A stretch of 64,000 nt of DNA from Mesotaenium endlicherianum. Taxonomy: Eukaryota > Streptophyta > Zygnematophyceae > Zygnematales > Mesotaeniaceae. Numbering within the stretch: the stretch's first letter is position 1; each line of letters opens with the position of its first letter. The notes below the pieces were generated by a model. It did no database searches, was not told where the DNA came from, and saw only the letters and a list, made by a program, of their open reading frames with translations. The position numbers and the translations under genes are program-made. Shown here piece after piece: positions 46,158-54,143 of the stretch. Where the stretch lies: the NCBI GenBank assembly GCA_009602735.1, contig WELA01002708.1, positions 186,001 through 250,000 of the forward strand. Direction: 5' to 3'.

Positions 46158-46835
46158 ATGCAGACACCCGAGGTCAATACGTATGTTCCTATTGCTGAAG
46201 TAAAGAAAAATGAAATGCAGGTCCTGACCTGGGATGAAGCCTGGCGCAATAAGAGTTTCCGGATCAAAACCATTGTTGGTGGTATGTTGCTGGTGATGCT
46301 GCTGGCTTTGTTCCCACTTTTCTTTTCTTATGTTGAAAAGCGGCAGGGTATCCAGTTGAATGATTTCATTCTACAGCAAATACCGGTAGCGGATGTTTCG
46401 ATGATCACTTTCATCATTATCTGGTCTGTGAGTATCCTTTTGCTGATCAGGTGCGTACAGCGGGCCGATATTTTCCTGGTGATGTTGTGGTCATTCCTTT
46501 TTTTATGCCTTGCACGTGTGCTCACTATTACATTGGTGCCATTGTCGCCACCGGAGGGACTGATCGTTTTGAAAGACCCGCTCACCAGTATTTTTTATGG
46601 CGGTGCCGATAAATTCATCACCAAAGACCTCTTCTTTTCCGGTCATACTTCTATCCAATTCCTCATTTTCCTCAGTGTGAAAAAGAAGATAGACAAGATC
46701 ATCACCCTCACAGCTACTATTGCAGTGGCTTGCCTGGTGCTGATACAGCATGTGCATTATACCATTGATGTGCTGGCTGCTTTTATTTTCACGTATATCA
46801 TTTACCGGATGGGTAAGCTGGTAACCGGTTGTTAG
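46158..46835 (+). CDS. PAP2/sphingomyelin-synthase-like membrane phosphatase
   Basis: The 225-residue protein has about five membrane segments. Its catalytic motifs are FFSGHTSIQFL near 157-167 and HVHYTIDVLAAFIFTY near 198-213, the wording of the PAP2_C type (sphingomyelin synthase-like) rather than classical PAP2. It likely works on a lipid phosphate or head-group transfer at the membrane. Bacteroidota make sphingolipids, so a role in head-group chemistry is possible but not shown. The frame could start at 46083 but would run through the palindrome; ATG 46158 is better. Confidence 0.85.
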   Translation: MQTPEVNTYVPIAEVKKNEMQVLTWDEAWRNKSFRIKTIVGGMLLVMLLALFPLFFSYVEKRQGIQLNDFILQQIPVADVSMITFIIIWSVSILLLIRCVQRADIFLVMLWSFLFLCLARVLTITLVPLSPPEGLIVLKDPLTSIFYGGADKFITKDLFFSGHTSIQFLIFLSVKKKIDKIITLTATIAVACLVLIQHVHYTIDVLAAFIFTYIIYRMGKLVTGC

Positions 46836-46836
46836 A

Positions 46837-47916
46837 TCAGAAAGCTTCTCCTAACTGAAAATACAGTCCACTGTTATTGCCCTGTCCAACGCCGTAGTCG
46901 AGACGGAGGTTGAGTTTATCACTTTTCATCAGCGCAAAGCGCAGGCCGGCGCCCACTGAGTATTTGAAATCGCCGAATGAATAATCGGTGAAGCTGTTTC
47001 CCACATCACCCAAACCACCAAAGGCCACTGCTCCGAAGCGACGGTAAATAGGAAAACGATACTCACCCTGGAAAACCATCTGGTGGGTATACCTGAAACG
47101 GCCGGCATAATAACCCCTCATGCTGTTGGAACCACCGAGGAGCGCCAGGCTGCGCAGGGGCACTTCATTGCCCGTGTTACCGAAACTATACGCCTGCAAA
47201 GCCAATACATTATTACCAAAAGCAATGTACTTGCGCAGATCAATTACGATGTTGGTATAATTATAATCGGAGAAAAGGTATTTATTGAAGTGGTTGAAAT
47301 ATACTTGCGCGAACCCGCCCTTATTGGGTGCAAATGCATGGTTGCGGGTATCGTATGTGAAACTCATACCCAGTCCGGCAACTGTATACCCATTTCTACC
47401 CACAATTTGTTGCTGATCGAAAAGACCGCCGGCCTGGTGCTCCACATCGCTGAGTTGCTGGCGCTCAAACAGGCCGCCGATAAAAAAATGATGCCCTAGC
47501 TTACGCATCAGGTGGAGGTAGATATAGAATTGTTTGTACTTATACGATTCGTAATCGTTGTCTTTGGTATACTTGCCCAGTCCCCAGAATTTATCGGGAA
47601 ATGAACTGAATGAAACCTGCTCGCTTAATATATATTTTTCGTGCCTGCTGTACTGTGCACCGTTGATAGCCAGTATCAATTGTTTCTTTAAAGAATACAA
47701 TGCCAGCAGTTGCATGTTGGATGTTCTACTTATCGTATCTTTAGGATGTAAGCGAAATGTGACAGAGCCCACGGCCCCGCCAGACCAGCCTGTTTCAATG
47801 GATTTGGCAATCACTGGTAAAACAAGAAAATTCGTATGCCTGACAGAATCTTTTTGTGCAACTGCCGTAATGCAAAAGCACCAGGATAGTAAAAATACGG
47901 CAGTCAATTTGCACAT
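46837..47916 (-). CDS. BamA/TamA-type outer-membrane barrel (surface antigen)
   Basis: The 359-residue product begins with a signal peptide (ending at TAVAQ). It holds a single surface-antigen barrel: FTYDTRNHAFAPNKGGFAQVYF near 194-215, LALLGGSNSMRGYYAGRFRYTH near 267-288 (the RGY-type motif of the barrel lock), and a last strand ending in GEAF. No POTRA domain is present, so it is not BamA itself. A role in lipid or protein insertion is open. ATG 47916 is preferred over GTG 47943. Confidence 0.85.
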   Translation of the reverse strand: MCKLTAVFLLSWCFCITAVAQKDSVRHTNFLVLPVIAKSIETGWSGGAVGSVTFRLHPKDTISRTSNMQLLALYSLKKQLILAINGAQYSRHEKYILSEQVSFSSFPDKFWGLGKYTKDNDYESYKYKQFYIYLHLMRKLGHHFFIGGLFERQQLSDVEHQAGGLFDQQQIVGRNGYTVAGLGMSFTYDTRNHAFAPNKGGFAQVYFNHFNKYLFSDYNYTNIVIDLRKYIAFGNNVLALQAYSFGNTGNEVPLRSLALLGGSNSMRGYYAGRFRYTHQMVFQGEYRFPIYRRFGAVAFGGLGDVGNSFTDYSFGDFKYSVGAGLRFALMKSDKLNLRLDYGVGQGNNSGLYFQLGEAF

Positions 47917-47922
47917 AAAACA

Positions 47923-47943
47923 GTGTTTTGTGTCATAAAACAC
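47923..47943 (-). promoter_or_regulatory. Inverted repeat before the surface-antigen gene
   Basis: GTGTTTT and AAAACAC form a perfect 7-bp pair around 7 nt, ending 6 nt before the chosen ATG at 47916. It could be an operator or a weak leader hairpin; there is no further support. Confidence 0.3.
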
Positions 47944-48085
47944 GCAAAATAAACCTCTTATACATTATCTTAGAGGAATCTCTTCATAAATTGCTTAGAT
48001 TTGCGTGTTTTTTGGGTTTAGCCCTTTACAATTTTGTAATAATTAATTAACATTACACTAATATACTAACCGTAACAGCGTAAGA

Positions 48086-48898
48086 ATGAAAAAATGGGAT
48101 AGTCATTTTCAACTGGGAGATACTGTAACCGCGGAGCAATTGGATTTTTTCGACAAGCACGGTGTAATAGTATTTAGGAACTTCATCAGCAGGGAAAAAG
48201 TGAATATATTCATTGATGAGCTGAAACGCCTGGAGCAGACATGGCTGGAAGAAGGACGCGATAAAGTGAACGGCATCCCCTTGAAATTTGGCAAAGACGA
48301 GCACGGCAACAAAACTATCCAGCGTTTATGTTTCAGTTCTTTATACAGCGACCCCCTGCACCAATTACTGGAAGACGACCGGTTGAAAGCCCTCACCGCT
48401 TTCCTCGGGCCTTACGAAGGGCGTATTGCTGAGAATGAAAAAGACGGACTGGTCATCAACAATTACATCAACACCCCTAACAGCACTTTTACCCAAATGG
48501 GTTGGCATACCGATGCGCCCCGTGATCTTTTCTTAGGACAAAAGATCATGCCCATGCTCAATGTGGGTATACACCTCGATACCTGTCCTTTTGAGAATGG
48601 CGGTTTGCGGGTGATCCCCGGTACCCATAAGCAGGGTGTGCTGAAATTATTGTTCGGTAAAAAATATTTCATCGATAACAGTGATGATAACCGTGAAGTT
48701 GGGTTCGACCTCAATGCCGGCGACCTGTCGGTGCACGATGGCCGCCTCTGGCACCGCGTGAAGCAATCACCAAAATTCGGTGAAGAGAGCCGACGCCGCG
48801 TAATGTATGTGCCCATTGTAACGGGTAAGTATAAGCCGAAGGATGAGAATAGCAAAACACCTTTTTATCACCGTTTTACCAGCAAAGTGCATCATTAA
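48086..48898 (+). CDS. Phytanoyl-CoA dioxygenase (PhyH) family protein
   Basis: The 270-residue protein shows the Fe(II)/2-oxoglutarate oxygenase pattern: QLDFFDKHGVIVFRNFIS near 19-36, the metal ligands in MGWHTDAPRD near 137-146 (His-x-Asp), PFENGGLRVIPGTHKQG near 171-187 and the distal His in VHDGRLWHRVKQS near 217-229. It should hydroxylate a small molecule or lipid; the substrate is not readable. It stands alone between a divergent barrel gene and an SDR gene. Confidence 0.9.
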   Translation: MKKWDSHFQLGDTVTAEQLDFFDKHGVIVFRNFISREKVNIFIDELKRLEQTWLEEGRDKVNGIPLKFGKDEHGNKTIQRLCFSSLYSDPLHQLLEDDRLKALTAFLGPYEGRIAENEKDGLVINNYINTPNSTFTQMGWHTDAPRDLFLGQKIMPMLNVGIHLDTCPFENGGLRVIPGTHKQGVLKLLFGKKYFIDNSDDNREVGFDLNAGDLSVHDGRLWHRVKQSPKFGEESRRRVMYVPIVTGKYKPKDENSKTPFYHRFTSKVHH

Positions 48899-48930
48899 AA
48901 ATTATACCCTCAGTCAAAAATGATATTGTG

Positions 48931-48957
48931 AAAAGGTCAACAGCTGTTGGCCTTTTT
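48931..48957 (+). terminator. Terminator behind the PhyH gene
   Basis: AAAAGG and CCTTTTT flank the self-complementary CAACAGCTGTTG, with one mismatch next to it. The T-run ends 17 nt before the ATG of the next gene. Confidence 0.7.
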
Positions 48958-48973
48958 CATTCAAAACAAGTAT

Positions 48974-49753
48974 ATGAGTTACGCATTGATCACCGGGGCC
49001 AGCAAAGGAATTGGCAAAGCCATTGCAGAAGAGTTGGCGGCGAAAAAGATCGGCCTGCTGCTGGTAGCCCGCAGTGGCGACCTGCTGTCGGCACTCGCTA
49101 ATGAGCTGACGGCTAAGCATGGTATCCAGGTAGATTACCTGGCAGCCGATCTGGGCAAGGCCGGCGCGGTAGAACAGATCCTTCACTGGATAAATGAAAA
49201 GCATTACCCGGTGTATATCCTGGTAAACAATGCGGGATATGGATTGAGCGGCCCGTTTACGGCCTATAATGCCGCTGAGCACCGTGAAATGATGGAAGTG
49301 AATATGATGGCGCCTGTAGCGCTCTGTAGCGCTCTCCTGCCCCGTTTAAAAGAACAGCCGCAGGCTTATATCCTGAATATTGCCAGTTCGGCAGCATACC
49401 AGGCTGTACCCGGACTGAGCGTGTATGCCGCTTCGAAAGCTTTTGTTTTAAATTTTAGCCGTGGATTGCGCTATGAATTGCGTAATACCCGGGTATCGGT
49501 AACGGCTGTAAGTCCGGGTTCTACCGACACCGGTTTTGCACACAGGGCCAATGTGGGGCCTAAAGCCCTTAAAACGGCCGAGAAAGTGAACATGACGCCT
49601 GAAGCAGTTGCCCGGCTGGCAGTACATGCTATGTTTGCCCGCAAAACAGAGTTGATCACTGGTGTGATCAATAAACTCGGTGCATTTTTTGCGTGGTTAT
49701 TGCCTAAGAAGCTGGTAGAGAAAGCTTCAGCAGGTATATATGATTTAGATTAA
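48974..49753 (+). CDS. Short-chain dehydrogenase/reductase
   Basis: The 259-residue classical SDR has the cofactor motif TGASKGIGKAIAEEL near 7-21, NNAGYGLSGPF near 85-95, the catalytic Ser in ILNIASSAAY near 133-142 and YAASK near 151-155. It is close to the DltE/YqjQ-like group, which acts on varied alcohols and ketones. A frame from TTG 48947 would begin inside the preceding terminator, so ATG 48974 is the start. The substrate is unknown. Confidence 0.92.
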   Translation: MSYALITGASKGIGKAIAEELAAKKIGLLLVARSGDLLSALANELTAKHGIQVDYLAADLGKAGAVEQILHWINEKHYPVYILVNNAGYGLSGPFTAYNAAEHREMMEVNMMAPVALCSALLPRLKEQPQAYILNIASSAAYQAVPGLSVYAASKAFVLNFSRGLRYELRNTRVSVTAVSPGSTDTGFAHRANVGPKALKTAEKVNMTPEAVARLAVHAMFARKTELITGVINKLGAFFAWLLPKKLVEKASAGIYDLD

Positions 49754-49775
49754 TGTTGAAAAAAGGCAAATTGGT

Positions 49776-49806
49776 TTTGCAGATTCTTTTTTAGCCTTTA
49801 TATTTG
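49776..49806 (+). promoter_or_regulatory. Promoter of tRNA-Arg
   Basis: TTTG (49776-49779), exactly 19 nt, then TATATTTG (49799-49806), the best match to the Bacteroidota consensus in this window. The tRNA begins 20 nt downstream. Confidence 0.75.
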
Positions 49807-49825
49807 CAGCCCGATTAATGGGAAC

Positions 49826-49899
49826 GGCTGCGTAGCTCAACTGAATAGAGCATCTGACTACGGATCAGAAGGTTTCAGGTTTGAATCCTGACGCGGTCA
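49826..49899 (+). tRNA. tRNA-Arg (anticodon ACG)
   Basis: A 74-nt cloverleaf folds with a 7-bp acceptor (two G-T pairs), a D stem GCTC/GAGC, an anticodon stem TCTGA/TCAGA with loop CTACGGA (anticodon ACG at 49860-49862), and a T stem TCAGG/CCTGA. CCA is not encoded. The T-loop reads TTTGAAT instead of TTCGAAT and the D-loop has GA instead of GG, so the tertiary pair 19-56 would be A-U in place of G-C. The 15-48 pair is also A-U. The coordinated change argues for a working fold. A strong promoter and terminator flank it. Confidence 0.93.
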
Positions 49900-49900
49900 C

Positions 49901-49931
49901 AAAAAAGAGCAGTAACATACTGCTCTTTTTT
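49901..49931 (+). terminator. Terminator of tRNA-Arg
   Basis: A perfect 14-bp stem (49901-49914 with 49918-49931), a 3-nt loop and a T-run, starting 2 nt after the tRNA. Confidence 0.88.
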
Positions 49932-49947
49932 ATTTGCCTCACCTGGT

Positions 49948-50139
49948 GTCTTCAGTTATCGCATCTACAGGCTGAGCGAAGACCCAAACTATGTAATTGT
50001 TGATTTGGTTTTCGATCATATAGACAATGCCCTGTTAACCCTGAATGCGTTAAAAAAATTATGGAGTAATGTAGAGGGAACCGTAATGATCAATCCTAAA
50101 ACCAGGATACTGGACATGGTTGATGAAAACGAATATTAA
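49948..50139 (+). pseudogene. 5'-truncated remnant of a small gene behind tRNA-Arg
   Basis: A frame of 63 codons up to TAA at 50137-50139 reads like a real protein end (RLSEDPNYVIVDLVF, then INPKTRILDMVDENEY). It has no in-frame start codon before a late ATG at about codon 46 and begins right behind the tRNA terminator. It therefore looks like the C-terminal end of a lost gene. It faintly recalls small antibiotic-monooxygenase/cyclase-like proteins, which is not certain. The remaining 49932-49947 and 50140-50238 hold nothing I can name. Confidence 0.55.
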
Positions 50140-50238
50140 GTGCCCTCGATAAGCCGTTGACTTACGTCAACAATGTTGTTTTACAGGATGCCAGTATCAC
50201 AAGGGTGCAGCACAAATACAGCAATATTTTTTTCATCA

Positions 50239-51636
50239 TTACATTTTTTTGGGAGGAGGCTTTACAATCATCGTGTCAGTAGGCAGTGACGCTACTATGT
50301 ATTTTCCAGAGTCCAGCCTCGTTGCCGGAAATGCTTTCTGCAACGAAGTCCACTCCTGGTTTTTCACATCTGTTTGATACAGGTACAGATACCTGAGTGC
50401 TTTTAAAGGTTTTAATCGTTCTATTCCTTTTGCCGTAACCTTTGTTCCTGTGAGGTTAAGAGATGCCAGGTGATGCAACGACTGTAATGCCGCGATCCCT
50501 TGATCTGTAACAAGCGTATTGCTGAGTTGCAGTTTTGTAAGTGTTGTAAGCTTGCCAATGACCGGCATAGCAGCATCATTGATAGCGGCATGATCCAGCT
50601 TCAACCATAAAAGCTGTTCTTTGAGTGGTTCGAGTAACGTTATCAGGGAATCTGCATTGGCATTTACAAAATTGGCAGAAAGATAATTGCTGTTCTGTGC
50701 AACAGGCCCCACTATTACTCCGGCTTTTTTCAGCCTGCTGACAATGGTTTCATCAGCTTTCGCCACCTGCTGATCAGGCATTGCATTTTCTTCTTTTTTA
50801 ACATTGCCCGATTGCAAAGCAATCAGTACCGGTTTGATCTTTTCTGTTTGCGGCAGGTCTTTTATTTTCTTATTAAAATCTGCGCCAGTATTGATCCACC
50901 AATGCAGTAAGGCGATTTCTTCTGCGGTGAGTTGAGGTTTCTCTTTGGGCGGCATGTGTTTTTCATTGGAAACCGGCAGCAATATTCTCCTGATCATTTC
51001 GCTTTCATCTGCTTTACCAGCGATGAGTGCAACGCCATCCTTACCTCCTTTGAGTATAAAGTTTTGCTGATCGAGTCGCAGTTTTCCTTTTTGTTTTTCA
51101 GGCCCATGACAACTGTAACACCTTGCCTGTAACAAAGGTTGTACCACACCAGGATACAACGCTGCTTCCTGGATATTGGGAATGGGTTTCAATGCAGGGC
51201 CTTCCTGGTTATTATGCAGGGCGGATGTAAGATAATCCGACCCATGCGTCAATGAACCACCCAGGTGCCCGGTAATGGTAATCAATACAATGATGCCCAG
51301 GGAAAACCAGCGGGCCATTTTTTCATTGAACGAAAACTTATACAACAAATAGAAGATCAAAGAAGCTGTTACTGAAAGAATACCCAGCCATTGATGCTGC
51401 TCTACCAAATCGGCATCGTAATCTGCGCTGAGTGAAAGCATATACCCTGTTAAACAGGAAAATATTCCGCTCAGCACACCCCAGAACAGCATCACGGGGA
51501 TCGCCGGCCGAAGCAATGCAAATCTTTCTTTTATAGAAAGCCACTGAAAAAAACAGGCAAGCAATAAGATACCGATAGGCAAGTGCACCAGTATCGGGTG
51601 AAAACGTCCCATCAAACCTGAAACAGATAAAAACAT
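50239..51636 (-). CDS. DUF2231 membrane protein with planctomycete-type cytochrome c and leucine-rich repeats
   Basis: The 465-residue product starts with four membrane segments in a DUF2231-like region (GRFHPILVHLPIGILLLACFFQW). The haem motif CYSCHG near 173-178 follows, with HMPPKEKPQLTAEE further on as in planctomycete cytochrome C. The C-terminal part has leucine-rich repeats of the form LTKLQLSNTLVTDQGIAAL. It is the last gene of a four-gene operon. The longest frame begins at 51720, inside the upstream gene; ATG 51636 leaves a 29-nt gap. Electron transfer at the membrane is likely; the partner is unknown. Confidence 0.85.
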   Translation of the reverse strand: MFLSVSGLMGRFHPILVHLPIGILLLACFFQWLSIKERFALLRPAIPVMLFWGVLSGIFSCLTGYMLSLSADYDADLVEQHQWLGILSVTASLIFYLLYKFSFNEKMARWFSLGIIVLITITGHLGGSLTHGSDYLTSALHNNQEGPALKPIPNIQEAALYPGVVQPLLQARCYSCHGPEKQKGKLRLDQQNFILKGGKDGVALIAGKADESEMIRRILLPVSNEKHMPPKEKPQLTAEEIALLHWWINTGADFNKKIKDLPQTEKIKPVLIALQSGNVKKEENAMPDQQVAKADETIVSRLKKAGVIVGPVAQNSNYLSANFVNANADSLITLLEPLKEQLLWLKLDHAAINDAAMPVIGKLTTLTKLQLSNTLVTDQGIAALQSLHHLASLNLTGTKVTAKGIERLKPLKALRYLYLYQTDVKNQEWTSLQKAFPATRLDSGKYIVASLPTDTMIVKPPPKKM

Positions 51637-51665
51637 GATCGATACAATTTTTAAAACGAAGGGCT

Positions 51666-52595
51666 TTACGCGCCGTATCGCTGTCTCAGCAATTTCATCA
51701 TATACACATTGATGGCCCATTGATCAGCCAATGGCTGTCTCGTATAAGGCAGTGTAGGCATGTATGTAGGAGGCCCAAATTCGGTGAGGATCGTCATTCG
51801 CTCGCCATTTCTTTTTTTACGTTCCGCTACCTTGTCCCACCATGCGAAATGTTGCTTAACAGCCGCTTCCCATTCCGGTGCGCGCGGATCATTCACTTGT
51901 GGCCCTTCTTCGTGGCCGATGCGCGCATGGATATGTTCTACCCTTTCCAACGCCATATCAACTGTTTCTTTTTGATCACCCAGCATACTTTCGTGCACAT
52001 TGCACCAATGCGATACATCGAAAGTAAGTTTCAGGTCGGGTTTCTTTTCTATGAACTGCCTGGTAATATGCGCAGCGAATAGCATGCGCGAACGGTGCGT
52101 TTCGTGACAGAATCGAATGCCTGTGTCTTTGGAAAGTTGCGTGGTATGATCGATGAAAGCTACCGATTGATCAAAACTAAAATAATCACGCCCGGAATGG
52201 CAATTGATATAAACCGGTTTTTGAAACCGATTGTTGGCGGCATCGGAAGTTACTTTCTTAAAGCTGTCGAGATGCTCCCTAAAATCGTTTTGCCAGCCCC
52301 GGCACAGAAATCCCACTTCGAGCCCATACTTTTTCAAAGCAGCAAACAATGCTTCCTGGTCTTTAGCTTCAGTTGGCCACACTGGCTCTATGCCATCATA
52401 CCCTTCTTTTTTGGCAGCAGCGCAAAATTCATCGATCGTGCCATTGAATCCCCAGTTGGTAGCCATCAGTAACAAACTGAATTTTTCGTTTTGTTTAAAG
52501 GAAGGCTTATCCGTTGCTGCAAACTCGTCTAATGAATACAGCATGCCGGCTGCTGTGGCGCTGAGTTTGATAAAATTCCTTCGGCTTTGTTTCAT
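51666..52595 (-). CDS. Exported TIM-barrel sugar phosphate isomerase/epimerase-like protein
   Basis: The 309-residue product begins with a Tat-like signal (SRRNFIKLSATAAGML). The mature part is a xylose-isomerase-like TIM barrel, with EGYDGIEPVWP near 65-75, CHETHRSRMLF near 165-175, LTFDVSHWCNVHES near 195-208 and HIHARIGHEEGPQ near 228-240; the Glu, Asp and His residues fit a metal site. Such barrels often act on sugars or sugar-like compounds. It is cotranscribed with a DUF1501 gene 20 nt upstream. Confidence 0.87.
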   Translation of the reverse strand: MKQSRRNFIKLSATAAGMLYSLDEFAATDKPSFKQNEKFSLLLMATNWGFNGTIDEFCAAAKKEGYDGIEPVWPTEAKDQEALFAALKKYGLEVGFLCRGWQNDFREHLDSFKKVTSDAANNRFQKPVYINCHSGRDYFSFDQSVAFIDHTTQLSKDTGIRFCHETHRSRMLFAAHITRQFIEKKPDLKLTFDVSHWCNVHESMLGDQKETVDMALERVEHIHARIGHEEGPQVNDPRAPEWEAAVKQHFAWWDKVAERKKRNGERMTILTEFGPPTYMPTLPYTRQPLADQWAINVYMMKLLRQRYGA

Positions 52596-52615
52596 TGTAT
52601 CTGTTTATAGTTTTT

Positions 52616-54124
52616 TTAAGCGATGATATCCCGGATCACTTTCCCTCCTACATCAGTAAGTCGGAAAGGTCTTCCCTGGAAATAATAAGTGAACTGTTCA
52701 TGATTAAAGCCCAACTGGTTCAATATAGTTGCCTGTATATCGAAGGCGTCTGTTTTACCGCTCACGGCACTGTAACCGATCTCATCTGTTTCGCCATAAG
52801 TATATCCTGGTTTGATACCGCCACCCGCCATCCATATTGTAAATGCTTCTGTATGATGGTCTCTTCCTTTAAATGGCGCATTGATGCCATTCCTGTTTTC
52901 CATCATAGGCGTACGACCGAATTCGCCGCCCCATACCACCAGTGTTTCTTCGAGCAAACCTCTTTGTTTTAAATCGAGCAACAAAGCTGTAATGGCTTTG
53001 TCGATCGTCCGGCATTTATTGATGAGGCCTATATTGACTGCATTATTGGGACTGTCTCCGTGTGCATCCCAACCCCAATCGAATAATTGCACATAACGCA
53101 CGCCTTTTTCAACCAGCTTCCTTGCCAGTAATACATTATTTGCGAAGCAACTTTTACCGGGTTGGGTACCGTACATCTCATGAATATATGATGGTTCATC
53201 GTTGATGTTCATTACCTCGGGAGCTGTTATCTGCATACGATAAGCCATCTCATATTGTGAGATACGTGAAAGAATTTCAGGATCATTGTATTCAGCGTAC
53301 TCCTGCCGGTTGGCTTCATTGATCGTTTCAATCGATGCTTTTCGCAAATCGCGGCTCATGCCATTCGGGTCCTTGATGAATAAAACCGGGTCTCCTTCGC
53401 TGCGACATTGCACACCCTGGTAAACAGATGGCAGAAAACCACTCCCCCATACCGATTTACCTGCATCGGGAAAGCTGCCGCCACTTGTTAGCACTACGAA
53501 ACCGGGCAGGTTCTGGTTCTCTGTACCCAGGCCATAAGTGACCCAACTGCCCATACTGGGCCTTCCCAAACGCGGACTGCCTGTATGCATCAACAGTTGC
53601 GCAGGTGCGTGATTGAACTGATCGGTAGTAACTGCTTTTAAAAAGCTCACTTCATCCACTACTGTTGAAAAATGTGGCAGGTTCTCGCTCACCCATGTCC
53701 TGCTTTCACCGTGTTGCGCGAAACGAGCTTGCGGACCCAGCATTTTCGGCACACCACTTATGAAAGCGAACTTTTTTCCGGCAAGCAAGGAAGGCGGACA
53801 ATCCTGTCCATCCATCTTCATCAATTCAGGTTTATAATCGAACAATTCCAATTGAGAGGGGGCGCCCGCCATGTGCAGGTAAATGACACTTTTGGCTTTG
53901 CCTGCAAATTGTGGGGGTTTGGGAAGCAATGGATGTGCGGGATCGAATGCAACAGGTGCAATAGCATTGCTGTTACCGCCGCATCCACCCAACAACGACC
54001 CCATGGCCAATGCGCCCAGCCCCATAGCACTTTCTTTCAGGAAGTGCCTGCGGGTGTGTAAGCGCAAATACGCTTCCTGCGCTTCTTTCACTAACCGTTG
54101 TACCTGTAATTCTTTTTGTGTCAT
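52616..54124 (-). CDS. DUF1501 (sulfatase-like) exported protein
   Basis: The 502-residue protein has a Tat-type signal with twin Arg in TRRHFLKESAMGLGALAMGSLLGGCGG and then the DUF1501 body: FAGKAKSVIYLHMAGAPSQLELFDYKP, HFSTVVDEVSFLKAVTTDQFNHAPAQLLMHTG, RYVQLFDWGWDAHGD, VVWGGEFGRTPMMEN, GRDHHTEAFTIWMAGGGIKPGYTYGETDEIG. This fold is related to alkaline phosphatase/sulfatase. The family nearly always neighbours DUF1549/DUF1553 cytochrome proteins, as here. The frame starts at TTG 54130; ATG 54124 is better. The substrate is unknown. Confidence 0.9.
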   Translation of the reverse strand: MTQKELQVQRLVKEAQEAYLRLHTRRHFLKESAMGLGALAMGSLLGGCGGNSNAIAPVAFDPAHPLLPKPPQFAGKAKSVIYLHMAGAPSQLELFDYKPELMKMDGQDCPPSLLAGKKFAFISGVPKMLGPQARFAQHGESRTWVSENLPHFSTVVDEVSFLKAVTTDQFNHAPAQLLMHTGSPRLGRPSMGSWVTYGLGTENQNLPGFVVLTSGGSFPDAGKSVWGSGFLPSVYQGVQCRSEGDPVLFIKDPNGMSRDLRKASIETINEANRQEYAEYNDPEILSRISQYEMAYRMQITAPEVMNINDEPSYIHEMYGTQPGKSCFANNVLLARKLVEKGVRYVQLFDWGWDAHGDSPNNAVNIGLINKCRTIDKAITALLLDLKQRGLLEETLVVWGGEFGRTPMMENRNGINAPFKGRDHHTEAFTIWMAGGGIKPGYTYGETDEIGYSAVSGKTDAFDIQATILNQLGFNHEQFTYYFQGRPFRLTDVGGKVIRDIIA

Positions 54125-54143
54125 GAACAACTGTTTTGCTCGT

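Noticed and set aside
48947-48973. Upstream TTG start of the SDR gene
   Set aside because: It lies within the terminator of the PhyH gene, and homology begins at the ATG at 48974.
49757-49798. AAAGGC/GCCTTT as terminator of the SDR gene
   Set aside because: The arms are too short and far apart, and the stretch contains the tRNA promoter.
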